Part shown: positions 38,483 through 48,421 of the stretch, in pieces
How the letters are laid out: the number at the start of each line of letters is the position of its first letter
How positions within the stretch are numbered: position 1 is the stretch's first letter
NCBI RefSeq assembly: GCF_003076275.1
Contig: NZ_CP029064.1
Coordinates: 2,924,501 to 2,988,500 of the forward strand
From: Microbulbifer sp. A4B17
GTDB taxonomy: Bacteria > Pseudomonadota > Gammaproteobacteria > Pseudomonadales > Cellvibrionaceae
Reading direction: 5' to 3'
DNA: 64,000 bases
Translations under genes and position numbers: made by a program
The notes under the pieces: generated by a model
Seen by the model: the letters and a program-made list of their open reading frames with translations, nothing else
Told to the model about the DNA's origin: nothing
The model's database searches: none

Positions 38483-38511
38483 GAGGCGGCGCTTGCCGCC
38501 TCTTTTTTTTT
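38483..38511 (+). terminator. Intrinsic terminator of aceA
   Basis: GAGGCGGC/GCCGCCTC-type stem with a short loop and a following run of eight or more T bases, about 27 bases after the stop. Confidence 0.9.
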
Positions 38512-38601
38512 GAATCCGATGGGTTCTACTCAAAGCACAGCAATTTTGCCTGCGATACAGCTATTTTGCCTGCGTTTTGGTCTCTGCAATTTTTATTACT
38601 T

Positions 38602-38625
38602 GGGCCGCTACTGCGGCCCTTTTTT
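38602..38625 (+). terminator. Second intrinsic terminator before ackA
   Basis: A perfect stem GGGCCGC-TACT-GCGGCCC followed by TTTTTT. It lies about 100 bases after the first and gives double insulation of ackA-pta from aceA. Confidence 0.85.
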
Positions 38626-38715
38626 ATTCAAAAAACGCCCTACCTCAGCTTCTCCCCCTCGCTAACCCAGCTCCTCAGCTAGCCTTAAAGCACCTTCGGT
38701 TGAAATACGCGCGCT

Positions 38716-39918
38716 ATGAGCGATGAAGCCTTGGTTTTGATAATCAATTGCGGCAGCTCCTCGGTTAAGTTTTCCGTACTGGCCCCGAATTCGGGCGCTG
38801 AGTATCTCGCGGGTATCGCTGAGGCACTGGGCACCCCCAAGGCCAAACTGAAGTGGCACTACCAGGGAGTGGAAGATTCACACCGGCTTGCGCTGGATAC
38901 TGACCACGCAGCCGTAATTAACGAGCTGGTGACACAGTTTGACAGTGCGTGGTCCGATTTACAGGATCGACTGACAGCTATCGGCCACCGGGTCGTCCAT
39001 GGCGGCGAGCACTTCTCAAGCTCTGTGTTGATCAACCAGAAAGTGATTGCCTGCATCGAGGAGTGCAATAGCCTGGCCCCCCTCCATAATCCCGCAGCTC
39101 TCAAAGGGATCTACGCATCGCTAGACGCCTTCCCCCAACTACCCCAGGTCGCCGTCTTTGATACTGCCTTTCACCAGCAAATGCCTATTTATGCCTACCT
39201 CTATGGACTCCCTTATTCGCTGTACGAAGAGCAAAAGATCCGTCGCTACGGTATGCACGGCAGCAGCTATCAGTACGTCAGCGAACGCTGTGCTGAGCTA
39301 TTGGGAAAGCAAACTACGGAGCTGAATATAATTGCCGCTCACCTCGGTGGCGGCTCCTCAATCTGCGCCATCAATTGCGGGCGCAGCGTGGATACCAGTA
39401 TGGGGCTTACGCCCCTGGAAGGGCTCGTTATGGGAAGCCGCAGTGGCGACCTGGACCCGGGAATACTTCTCCACTTGCAACAGGCACTGGGATATACCCA
39501 GGCCTCTCTTGAGCAACTACTCAACAGAGAGAGCGGAATGCTGGGCATATCCTCCCTGAGCAGCGATTGCCGCACACTTGAGCAAGCTGCGAAGAAGGAT
39601 CATAAAGGCGCCAAACTCGCACTGGAAATATTCTGCTACCGCCTGGCGAAATATATCGCCTCTTACACCATTCCCCTCACTAGCGTTGATGCATTGGTAT
39701 TCACCGGCGGCATCGGAGAAAACTCCAGCTGGGTGCGAAACCGCACCACCGAATGGCTCAAACCCCTCGGCTACCAGATGGACCCGGAGCGCAATCAAAA
39801 AACCAGGTCTCAGGCTGAGGGACTTATCTCCGCGCAGGGGTCTCCCAAAATCCTGGTAATACCCACCAAGGAAGAGTGGGTGATCGCCCGGGACACATCG
39901 CGCTTGGTACAGTCGTAA
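38716..39918 (+). CDS. ackA: Acetate kinase
   Basis: A 400-residue acetokinase converting acetyl phosphate and ADP to acetate and ATP, or the reverse. Motifs: N-terminal INCGSSSVKFSVL, GHRVVHGGEHF, FDTAFHQQMP, RRYGMHGSSYQYV, HLGGGSSICAI and FTGGIGENS. It is two bases upstream of pta, so the two are cotranscribed. No clear ribosome site precedes the ATG. Confidence 0.96.
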   Translation: MSDEALVLIINCGSSSVKFSVLAPNSGAEYLAGIAEALGTPKAKLKWHYQGVEDSHRLALDTDHAAVINELVTQFDSAWSDLQDRLTAIGHRVVHGGEHFSSSVLINQKVIACIEECNSLAPLHNPAALKGIYASLDAFPQLPQVAVFDTAFHQQMPIYAYLYGLPYSLYEEQKIRRYGMHGSSYQYVSERCAELLGKQTTELNIIAAHLGGGSSICAINCGRSVDTSMGLTPLEGLVMGSRSGDLDPGILLHLQQALGYTQASLEQLLNRESGMLGISSLSSDCRTLEQAAKKDHKGAKLALEIFCYRLAKYIASYTIPLTSVDALVFTGGIGENSSWVRNRTTEWLKPLGYQMDPERNQKTRSQAEGLISAQGSPKILVIPTKEEWVIARDTSRLVQS

Positions 39919-39920
39919 AT

Positions 39921-42095
39921 ATGCTGCATCACAGCAACGCGAGAACCCTTATGCTGGTCCCCCTTGAAGCTGGAGCAGGCATCACCTCTGTCAGCCTGGG
40001 CCTGATAAGGGCCCTGGATCGAAAAAGTATCGAGTTACAATTTTTCAAACCTGTCGCTGAGCCCCCACCACCGGACGGCACCATCGAGCGCACCACTGAA
40101 ATTTTACGACGTACATCCAACCTGACCATACCCAGCTCACTGAGCGCCGAACATGCAGACTCCATGGTGTCTACTGGAAAAATGGCGGATCTCCTGGAGG
40201 AAATCCTTGCACGTTTCAGGCGTATCTCAACGAAGGCTGAGGTCATTGTTATCGAGGGTGTGCTTCCCAGCAGTGACAACCCAGTGTCCAACCAGCTGAA
40301 TTATCAAATTGCCAAAACCCTGGATGCGGAAGTTGTACTCGTCGCTTGCCCATCTACCGGTGCCAGTGATTGTGTTCGACAACTCCGGGAGAGGTTGGAA
40401 TTTGCTGTGCGTATTTATGGCGGCCAGGATGCAAAGCGCGTAGTGGGGTGTATCATCAACAAAGTGGGTATGCCGGCGGAAATTATGGACACGCCCGGAG
40501 CCCATTTAATTGGATTGCGCTCCCAGCTGGAGCCTCGAAAAGAAAACCCTCCCAGCCTCACTCCCGAAATTCTCTCAAAACAGATTCCATTGCGTATCGT
40601 CGGTTTTATCCCATGGAATGCAGAGCTACTCTCACCTCGGGCTCTCGACCTGGCGAGGCATTTTAATGCGAAGATACTCAATAAGGGCGAGCTGGAATCC
40701 CGCAGACTGCACACAGTAACTTTCTGCTCCCGGTCTCTCCCCAATATGTTGCGGAGTTTTAAGCCCGGAGCCATGCTGGTGACCTCTGCCGATAGACCTG
40801 ATGTTGTAGTGGGAGCCTGCCTGGCAGTTATGAACGGGGTAAAAATTGGATGTTTGCTGTTGACCGGTGGCTATCACCTGGACAAAGCCATTCTGAAACT
40901 GTGCACCCCGGCAATGGAAAAAGGCCTGCCCATTTTACTGGTGGCTTCCAACACTTGGCACACGGTGATGTCATTACAGACTTTCAATTTGCGTACCCCG
41001 TCAGATGATAGGAACCGGGTGGATCGGGTGCAGGAATTTTTTGCCAGCCGGCTGGATGAAGAGTGGGTGGCGTCACTGAGTCAGCAAAGCGATATCCCCA
41101 AGCGCCTCTCCCCTCCGGCATTTCGCTATCACCTGACCGAATTGGCCCGTCGCCGCACCATGCGAATTGTATTGCCAGAGGGGACGGAACCCCGCACCAT
41201 CCGCGCCGCACAATCCTGCCTGGAAAGAGAGATTGCACACCCGGTATTGCTGGGTGAAAAAAAAGATATCCTCAGAGCTGCGGAGCAGCAGGGACTGAAA
41301 CTCAGCAAGCAATTGGAAATTGTCGACCCCAAGACAGTGAGAGAACACTATATTGAGCCCATGGTTGCGCTGCGTAAAAAAAAGGGACTGACACAGGTGG
41401 TGGCACTGGAACAGCTACAGGATAACGTTGTCCTCGGCACCATGATGCTGGCATTGGGGGAAGTGGACGGGTTAGTCTCCGGTGCCACCCATACAACTGC
41501 CAATACAATTCGCCCTGCCCTGCAATTGATCAAAGCCGCCCCCGGAGAGGAGCTGGTATCCTCTATATTTTTTATGCTGCTCCCCGAGCAGGTATTGGTC
41601 TATGGGGATTGCGCAATCAACCCCGACCCCAATGCAGAGCAACTCGCCGCCATAGCCATTCAGTCTGCGGATTCCGCAGCGGCATTTGGTATAGAGCCCA
41701 GGGTTGCAATGATCAGTTATTCCACTGGCACATCCGGCAGCGGCAGTGATGTCGATAAAGTTCGCGAGGCCACCGAGCTGGCAAAACAAAAAAGGCCGCA
41801 GCTGATTATTGATGGCCCCTTGCAATATGACGCCGCCCTGATCCGCAATGTCGCCGCACAAAAGGCCCCAAACAGTCCGGTCGCCGGCAGGGCAACGGTT
41901 TTTATTTTTCCCGACCTGAATACGGGCAACACTACCTATAAGGCCGTCCAACGCAGCGCAGATCTGGTCAGTATCGGACCAATGCTACAGGGGTTGCGCA
42001 AGCCTGTGAACGATTTATCCCGAGGCGCATTGGTGGATGATATTGTGTATACCATCGCCCTCACCGCTATCCAGGCTCAGGACAAACTTCACTAG
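39921..42095 (+). CDS. pta: Phosphate acetyltransferase
   Basis: A 724-residue long-form Pta: an N-terminal P-loop-like domain (VPLEAGAGITSVSLGL), the DRTGG regulatory domain in the middle, and the C-terminal PTA/PTB catalytic domain (LPEGTEPRTIRAAQ, VSGATHTTANTIRPALQ, SYSTGTSGSGSDVDKV). It interconverts acetyl-CoA and acetyl phosphate. ATG 39921 lies two bases after the ackA stop; the frame is open further upstream within ackA but the family starts here. It converges on the CoA-transferase gene. Confidence 0.96.
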   Translation: MLHHSNARTLMLVPLEAGAGITSVSLGLIRALDRKSIELQFFKPVAEPPPPDGTIERTTEILRRTSNLTIPSSLSAEHADSMVSTGKMADLLEEILARFRRISTKAEVIVIEGVLPSSDNPVSNQLNYQIAKTLDAEVVLVACPSTGASDCVRQLRERLEFAVRIYGGQDAKRVVGCIINKVGMPAEIMDTPGAHLIGLRSQLEPRKENPPSLTPEILSKQIPLRIVGFIPWNAELLSPRALDLARHFNAKILNKGELESRRLHTVTFCSRSLPNMLRSFKPGAMLVTSADRPDVVVGACLAVMNGVKIGCLLLTGGYHLDKAILKLCTPAMEKGLPILLVASNTWHTVMSLQTFNLRTPSDDRNRVDRVQEFFASRLDEEWVASLSQQSDIPKRLSPPAFRYHLTELARRRTMRIVLPEGTEPRTIRAAQSCLEREIAHPVLLGEKKDILRAAEQQGLKLSKQLEIVDPKTVREHYIEPMVALRKKKGLTQVVALEQLQDNVVLGTMMLALGEVDGLVSGATHTTANTIRPALQLIKAAPGEELVSSIFFMLLPEQVLVYGDCAINPDPNAEQLAAIAIQSADSAAAFGIEPRVAMISYSTGTSGSGSDVDKVREATELAKQKRPQLIIDGPLQYDAALIRNVAAQKAPNSPVAGRATVFIFPDLNTGNTTYKAVQRSADLVSIGPMLQGLRKPVNDLSRGALVDDIVYTIALTAIQAQDKLH

Positions 42096-42101
42096 TTTTA
42101 T

Positions 42102-44309
42102 TTACTCCCGGCGCAGGGGCCTGCGCAGATCGATATATTTCTGTATTGCTGCCGCAACGATATAGGCTTCAAGCCTGTGCTCATAAGTCTCTGTATGATC
42201 GTACCCCATTCGCTGTAAGCAGCGCTGGATATATTCGGCTCCTGAGGACCTATCATGCCAGGCCCGGCGGCCCTTAAAGATAGTGGCGAGCATTCTCCAC
42301 CAACTTTTATCTGCGGCACGCAAATACTGCAGGGCCACTGCCAGCAGGGCTTCCTCATCGGTAAAATCAGTGCCCAAAGGATAGTGCGGTAACTCCGCCA
42401 GGCATTTTTCATCATTGAACACGCTGGCAAGGTATTCCGGTGTATTTTTATTAAAGCTCTCGGGAATCGAAAAACTTTTTTCTATTTTTCCAGCATGCTT
42501 GGCCTGCTCCAGTAATACGGCCTGAAAACGGTTATCACAGATACTGAGCATTGCCACCATCACATCCCGATCTGTTTTACCGCGCAGATCGACTGCGCCG
42601 TATTCTGTCACTACAACATCGCGCAAATGTCGGGGAATCGTCGTGTGAGGATATTCCCACACAATATTACTCTCACAGATTCCATCTCGTATTCTCACAC
42701 TGGGCAACGCGATAATTGATCGGGCCCCAGGTAGATCCCAAGCCTGGGCAACAAAGTTGTATTGCCCACCCACTCCGCTGACCACGTGATTATCAGCCAA
42801 CGCATCGGAAACAACAGCACCTCCCAATGTCACCATCATGGCTGAATTGACAAAGCGTGCGTGCTGCCGCTGTGCCAGCTTGAGCTCTCTCTGGGACTGA
42901 AGATCGTTGGTAAAACTAATATCAAGCATATCCAGCCCGGCTTGCTCCTCGGGGCCAAGCTCGCGCAGTTCCCGGTACATTAACTCAGGACCCAAATAGA
43001 AACCGCCATGTAACCAAATACCGCCGGCGATTTTTTTATTCAGGCAGTTGCCAATTAGACGGCGGCGCCCATGTTCACTGTGAAGATCACACTCCTCCTC
43101 TTCACCATCCGGCGTCAACAACTTATGGCCCCGCCAACTATAACTGGGGTCCACAATGCCAAACTGCTGTAAAAAGTCTGTATCGGCCACGGTTAAGGGG
43201 CAACTGATACGACCTGCATTCTTCAACGCCAGCAGGGTTTCCTCCTGGACGGTTTCAGTGATCTTATCACTGTCCAGCAAGCGTTGAATTGTCGCATCAC
43301 CGTAAGCTTTACGAGTCAGAACACCTGCCCGGCGCAGATGCAGGAATCCGTGTGGCACCATCTCACTGGCACCATACAAACCCCGTTTAAATATATCGGT
43401 ACAAAGTGGCAATTCTGCACGGTAAGCGAGAGAACTTTCGTCAACCAGGTCTTCTACAAGCCTCTTAAATAATTCGTTCTCCTTATGTCGCAGACGCAAA
43501 ATATGACAAACCGCATCTCCCAAAGCACCGATGCCTACCTGTAAGGTCCCTCCATCCTCCACCAGGCTGGCAATATGAAACGCAATACTGTATTCGGTAA
43601 AAGTTACCGGCATGGCTGGAGCTGCAAACAGCGGTGATTCAAAAGCCTCGCCAGTCAGGAGAAAGTCAAAAGTATTAGCCGGCAGCTCGCTACTGCCATT
43701 GATATAGGGAAGCTGGCTATTCACTTCTCCCAATAAATACAGCGGGTAGTCCTTGCGCTCAGCAGCCAGTTTAAGAACAGGAAGGGTCAAGTCAGGATTG
43801 CAGCTTAAACTGTATTTATCTCCCCGCTCCGAAGGTGCCACCATTTGCGCAATTACATTCACCCCACGGTTGATTAACTCACCGGGCACCTGGGTATAAT
43901 TTGCACTCACATAATGTTGCTGCGCATAATTGTTCCCGAGCAGCGAGCCGGGCTCCATAAAGAATTCAATAACCTGTATGTTATCTGGCAGGAGCCCCTT
44001 TCGCCTTGCGGATACATAGGCGAGGTCCTGGTACTGGCTGTAAAGGGAATCCAGTAACGGCTGAATAAAGCGCCGGGAAATATCACTGTCTCCACGGGGG
44101 CGCTCCAACGTCAAAGCTGTGAATATCGTCAGTGAAATTGAATGGTCTTCCACTGCACGGGCATATAGCGTATTGGCGAAATGATTGGCCTTCCCAAGCC
44201 CCAGCGGCAATCCCAGCACAACTTTCTTGTCAACAACCTGCAATAGCCTGTCGATGCAATCCTCGACACTGGTAAAGCATTCGGGAGGGGCTTTGTGCGC
44301 TGATTCCAT
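42102..44309 (-). CDS. Acetyl-CoA hydrolase/transferase family protein
   Basis: A 735-residue protein of the acetyl-CoA hydrolase/CoA-transferase superfamily. The N-terminal half holds LPLGLGKANHFANTLYARA and the later core has VGIGALGDAV, NALADNHVVSGVGGQYNFV-type text (SDALADNHVVSGVGGQYN) and the C-terminal VVTEYGAVDLRGKTDRDV box typical of the AcetylCoA_hyd_C domain. A Glu in this fold forms the CoA thioester. It is longer than the 500-residue cat1 type, with extra C-terminal residues. The role is probably acetyl-CoA/acetate or acyl-CoA exchange, matching ackA-pta next to it. Confidence 0.8.
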   Translation of the reverse strand: MESAHKAPPECFTSVEDCIDRLLQVVDKKVVLGLPLGLGKANHFANTLYARAVEDHSISLTIFTALTLERPRGDSDISRRFIQPLLDSLYSQYQDLAYVSARRKGLLPDNIQVIEFFMEPGSLLGNNYAQQHYVSANYTQVPGELINRGVNVIAQMVAPSERGDKYSLSCNPDLTLPVLKLAAERKDYPLYLLGEVNSQLPYINGSSELPANTFDFLLTGEAFESPLFAAPAMPVTFTEYSIAFHIASLVEDGGTLQVGIGALGDAVCHILRLRHKENELFKRLVEDLVDESSLAYRAELPLCTDIFKRGLYGASEMVPHGFLHLRRAGVLTRKAYGDATIQRLLDSDKITETVQEETLLALKNAGRISCPLTVADTDFLQQFGIVDPSYSWRGHKLLTPDGEEEECDLHSEHGRRRLIGNCLNKKIAGGIWLHGGFYLGPELMYRELRELGPEEQAGLDMLDISFTNDLQSQRELKLAQRQHARFVNSAMMVTLGGAVVSDALADNHVVSGVGGQYNFVAQAWDLPGARSIIALPSVRIRDGICESNIVWEYPHTTIPRHLRDVVVTEYGAVDLRGKTDRDVMVAMLSICDNRFQAVLLEQAKHAGKIEKSFSIPESFNKNTPEYLASVFNDEKCLAELPHYPLGTDFTDEEALLAVALQYLRAADKSWWRMLATIFKGRRAWHDRSSGAEYIQRCLQRMGYDHTETYEHRLEAYIVAAAIQKYIDLRRPLRRE

Positions 44310-44331
44310 TGAAGGTTAATTCCCTCAAATC

Positions 44332-46566
44332 CTAGTGGGCCGTATTCTTTTTTCCGCCCAGATTATCGAAGTGATCTACCTGAATTGCTTTCTCCACTGC
44401 ATCCGCTGCATCGTAGAGAATCTCGGCCTCCTCATCGCTGATCAGGTTTCTCTTCAAGCCCTCTTCCACGTTATCCCTGCTGAGAGCGCGAATGCCCCCT
44501 TTCTTTAGTTTTTCACGGGCGCGCTCAGAGGCACACACCCGGTCAAACGCCTGCTCAACAATATCAACACCGTCTCCAGAAGTTCCAAGAAAAACACCGG
44601 CAGTCAATCGATCCCGGGTTGCCGATGGTGTTAATAGCAACTCGGCACACGCTTTTGCCTGTCGGTCGGATGCTGTATGGACACTATGCCCCCAAGGCAT
44701 AGTCAGGAAGTGCATCAGCTGGCCAATAAATGGACGGGGGAAGTTTTGAAATACCTCCAGCAGACTGACTTCAATTTTGTGCAACCCATCGCGCATGGCA
44801 AATTCCAACAGTGGGAGGTCATCCTTGGGATTGCCATCATCGTAGAAACGTTTGAGAGTACAGCTGAGTAGATACAATTGGCTTAATACATCGCCCAGGC
44901 GGGAAGAAATTAACTCTTTGCGCTTAAGCTCCCCACCCAAAGTCATCAGGGAAAACTCGGTAACTAATGACAGCACCGCCGAGTATCGATTCAATTGCCG
45001 ATAGTACTTGGCTGCATGTCCAACGTTGCGCGGGCTACTGGCAAATAAGCCTACCGTCCAGCCATGGAAAATACCTCGGCAGAGCGCTTTGAACTGGAAC
45101 CACATATGCTTGGGAAGTAATTTATCCAGTTGATCCAGTCCCTCTTCATGATCCGGATTTTCCGCTGCCAACATCTCCTGCAGAATATAGGGATGACAGC
45201 GAATTGCGCCCTGGCCGAAAATCATCAGGCTGCGGGTGAGAAGGTTAGCCCCCTCTACAGTAATTGCCACCGGTACTGCCCGGTAGACATTACCAAGGTA
45301 ATTTAATGGGCCATCCATAATGGCTTTACCCGCATGGATATCCATCGCATCAATAATTGCCTGTCGTAGTCCGCATGTCGCATTGGCCTTCATAATCGCG
45401 GTAATAACTGCTGGCTTTCGCCCCTCATCCAGTGCACGGGTGGTAGTTTTGTGAGCACTGTCCAGCACAAATGCGATAGCCGCAATTTCTGCCAGGCGGC
45501 GCTGTACTCCCTCGAAACGACCGACAGGTACGTTAAATTGTTCACGGATGCGGGCGTAAGCTCCGGTCATCCGGGCCGCCATTTTTGCTCCGCCGGTAGA
45601 TAGTGAGGGCAGTGAAATACCTCTGCCTGCCGCAAGGGCGCTCATCAGCATCTCCCAGCCCTTACCTACATTCTCCTCGCCGCCAATAATCCAGTCGATA
45701 GGAATAAAAACATCCTTTCCCCAGTTGGGCCCATTCTGGAAAGCCTGCATGGCCGGAAGATGTCTCTGACCAATGGAAACTCCCGGTGTATCTGTAGGCA
45801 CCAGAGCGACAGTGATGCCCAGTTCTTCTACATCGCCGAGAATATGATCCGGATCATAGAGCTTAAATGCCAGACCGAGCACCGTGGCAATCGGCCCCAG
45901 GGTGATATAGCGTTTGTGCCAGTTCACGCGCATACCGAGAACTTTTTCTCCCCGGTACTCGCCGTAACAAACTACCCCGCGATCTATCATTGAAGCTGCG
46001 TCAGAGCCAGCCTCCGGGCTGGTCAGTGCAAAACAGGGAATATCACTGCCATCCGCCAAGCGCGGCAAATAGTAGTCCTTCTGCTCCTGAGTGCCGTGGG
46101 CCAGCAAAAGCTCTCCCGGGCCCAGTGAATTAGGCACCATCACAGTCACACCAACACAAGTACTGCGGGTGGTAATTTTGGTCACAATCTCCGCATGTGC
46201 TGTGGGAGAGAAGCCAAGGCCGCCATATTTTTTGGGAATAATGATTCCAAAGAAGCGTTTTTTTCTGAGAAAGTCCCAAACATGCTCAGGTATATCGTGA
46301 TCTACATAACTGATTTGCCAATCGTTGATCATCCGGCACAATTCTTCGACCGGTCCCTCCAAAAAAGCCTGCTCTTCTTCATTTAGTGCAGGCGGCCCCA
46401 TACCTAATAAATTGTCCCAGTCTGGTTTGCCGGAAAGCAATTCGGCATCCCACCAAACCTCTCCAGCCTCCATTGCCTCCCTTTCTGTTTCAGAAATTGG
46501 CGGAAGTACCCGCTTAATAATTTTTAACAGAGGCGCGGTAAAGAATTTTTTGCGCAGTTCGCTCAT
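44332..46566 (-). CDS. fadE: FadE-type acyl-CoA dehydrogenase
   Basis: A 744-residue acyl-CoA dehydrogenase with the long FadE C-terminal domain (DUF1974 type). Features are IPKKYGGLGFSPTAHAEIV, FALTSPEAGSDAASMIDRG, the HKRYITLGPIATVLGLAFKL segment (part) and VEGANLLTRSLMIFGQGAIRCHP. It would catalyse the first step of fatty-acid beta-oxidation. ATG 46566 has a GGAAGGTG site; a GTG at 46572 in frame is less likely. It lies 22 bases upstream of the CoA-transferase gene in the same direction, so they are probably one operon. It is shorter than E. coli FadE (814). Confidence 0.88.
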   Translation of the reverse strand: MSELRKKFFTAPLLKIIKRVLPPISETEREAMEAGEVWWDAELLSGKPDWDNLLGMGPPALNEEEQAFLEGPVEELCRMINDWQISYVDHDIPEHVWDFLRKKRFFGIIIPKKYGGLGFSPTAHAEIVTKITTRSTCVGVTVMVPNSLGPGELLLAHGTQEQKDYYLPRLADGSDIPCFALTSPEAGSDAASMIDRGVVCYGEYRGEKVLGMRVNWHKRYITLGPIATVLGLAFKLYDPDHILGDVEELGITVALVPTDTPGVSIGQRHLPAMQAFQNGPNWGKDVFIPIDWIIGGEENVGKGWEMLMSALAAGRGISLPSLSTGGAKMAARMTGAYARIREQFNVPVGRFEGVQRRLAEIAAIAFVLDSAHKTTTRALDEGRKPAVITAIMKANATCGLRQAIIDAMDIHAGKAIMDGPLNYLGNVYRAVPVAITVEGANLLTRSLMIFGQGAIRCHPYILQEMLAAENPDHEEGLDQLDKLLPKHMWFQFKALCRGIFHGWTVGLFASSPRNVGHAAKYYRQLNRYSAVLSLVTEFSLMTLGGELKRKELISSRLGDVLSQLYLLSCTLKRFYDDGNPKDDLPLLEFAMRDGLHKIEVSLLEVFQNFPRPFIGQLMHFLTMPWGHSVHTASDRQAKACAELLLTPSATRDRLTAGVFLGTSGDGVDIVEQAFDRVCASERAREKLKKGGIRALSRDNVEEGLKRNLISDEEAEILYDAADAVEKAIQVDHFDNLGGKKNTAH

Positions 46567-46907
46567 TTTCACCTTCCATAGCGGCAGCCACTACCACAAA
46601 TACTGCCAATTCCCGCAGGATCGATAGAGTTATCAATGCACAATAATAGGAGACGTTTGCTAGCGGGAAGGTATTCACTGAGGAAATCCATGCCCCTACC
46701 CTGATAGACATTTTATTTTTCGACAAAAACGGCGTTGATTTATTCAGCCACCATTGAAAATAAATTGAGATTGGCTTTTTCTCATCTCGTCTACACAGAC
46801 CTGTCACGTGAGACCTCAACCTTCCTTTCAAATAAACATCCATCATTTACCGGGACTTAGCTTTATAACTTTTTGAAAGGAGAATAAAAATAAACAAGGA
46901 CTTTGTT
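46567..46907. other. Divergent promoter stretch, no gene seen
   Basis: It separates fadE and the diheme oxidoreductase gene. No FadR-like palindrome was recognised by eye. An AAGGA at 46896-46900 is the ribosome site of the rightward gene. Confidence 0.45.
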
Positions 46908-48347
46908 ATGAAAAAACTAACAGCAATATCCATCACCAGTATCGGCTTGTTGATTCCCAATTTAATTTATGCTGACCTCATTGGCGAGGGGCCTCGTTTA
47001 GACCCTGCTGATAGGGTCAGCCAGAATGAAATAACCCAGGGCCAACTAGATCTCAATGAAATACGCGAAGCGGGCCTCATTATATTCAGCACACCATTCA
47101 ATCGATACGATGGCTACGGGGACGGTCCACACGACTTCACTGAGCCAGACAATAATTCACCCACCGGAGGAAACAGACCAACACTTCAGGGCAACGGTAC
47201 CTTTTTACGAGTCAATGGGCTTGATGCACAGAACTGCCTTGAGTGCCACACCATTGTCAGCAATAGAACCGTTCCCGCCACACTGGGTATTGGTGGGGGA
47301 GGCGGATTCGGTACCAGCGTGTTATTCCGCCCTACCAATATTGATGTTATCGATCAAAATTTTGATGGCGTCGCTGAGTTTGATGGGCGCCTGATAAATC
47401 CTGTATTTCTGTTTGGCGCAGGGGGAATTGAACTGGTCGGCCGGGAAATGACTCATGAATTACAAACGCTCAAACAATACGCTCTCGACAACCCCGGCAC
47501 AATCGTCGACCTGGAAACAAAATCAGTCAATTTTGGCAGTATTATTGCGGACAATAATGGCAACTTGGATACAACTAACGTCGAAGGTATAGAACACGAT
47601 CTGGTTGTCAGGCCATTTGGCCGGAAGGGTGAAAACGCCTCGGTCAGGGAGTTTGATGTTTCCGCCCTGGCATTTCATATGGGAATGCAAGCTTCGGAGG
47701 AGTTTGGCGGGGAAACCGCGGATGCCGACAAGGATGGCGTTGTCAATGAGATTTCCGTTGGCGATTTATCCGCCCTCAGTATTTTTATTACAACCCTGGA
47801 GCGTCCATTCGACATTAATGATAAGGAACACCGCGATGGACGCCGGTTATTTTCAGATATTGGCTGCGCCGACTGTCACCGCCCTAGCATGGTCACAGAG
47901 CGGAAAACCTTACCTTATAAACTCACTGGCTCTCCAGAAACACCTTTTGAAGAAACCTTCTACGAAGTGGATCTCAGCAAACATCCCACCTATTTCCGCC
48001 TGACCCGTAGTGGCGGAATAGAGGTCGAAATGTTTTCGGATCTCAAACGCCACGATATGGGTGAAGGGCTGGCTGAAAGCGCTTTCTTTCAAACCGAGCA
48101 GCAAAACCGCGAGTTTATTACGGCACGGCTTTGGGGCGTTGCCGATACCGCACCCTATTTACACGATGGAAGAGCACACACCCTGGCAGAGGCTATATTT
48201 ATGCACGATAGCCCGGGAAGTGAAGCGAGTAATGCTGCGCAGAACTTCAAGTACTTAAGTGAAGATCAGCAGAATAAAATCTTGGCATTCCTAATGTCAT
48301 TAAGGATGCCGGAAAATCCAGTTGATGACCTGATTATTCCCAATTAA
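46908..48347 (+). CDS. Secreted diheme c-type oxidoreductase (DHOR family)
   Basis: A 479-residue exported protein with a signal peptide (about 1-22, cleavage after IYA). It has two c-type heme sites, C-L-E-C-H at 110-114 and C-A-D-C-H at 320-324. The layout (heme, glycine-rich LGIGGGGGFG, then the second heme and a distal RPFGRKGENASV region) matches the diheme oxidoreductase/putative peroxidase family related to MauG and CcpA. A DADKDGVVNE loop may bind calcium. It acts in the periplasm; substrate unknown. The gene is followed by the MITE copy 2. Confidence 0.85.
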   Translation: MKKLTAISITSIGLLIPNLIYADLIGEGPRLDPADRVSQNEITQGQLDLNEIREAGLIIFSTPFNRYDGYGDGPHDFTEPDNNSPTGGNRPTLQGNGTFLRVNGLDAQNCLECHTIVSNRTVPATLGIGGGGGFGTSVLFRPTNIDVIDQNFDGVAEFDGRLINPVFLFGAGGIELVGREMTHELQTLKQYALDNPGTIVDLETKSVNFGSIIADNNGNLDTTNVEGIEHDLVVRPFGRKGENASVREFDVSALAFHMGMQASEEFGGETADADKDGVVNEISVGDLSALSIFITTLERPFDINDKEHRDGRRLFSDIGCADCHRPSMVTERKTLPYKLTGSPETPFEETFYEVDLSKHPTYFRLTRSGGIEVEMFSDLKRHDMGEGLAESAFFQTEQQNREFITARLWGVADTAPYLHDGRAHTLAEAIFMHDSPGSEASNAAQNFKYLSEDQQNKILAFLMSLRMPENPVDDLIIPN

Positions 48348-48421
48348 GCTCAAACCTGGTAACTGGCAGTACAAAAGCACTGCCAGTTACCAATATCGAA
48401 TACGCAATGGATCAAAACCTA

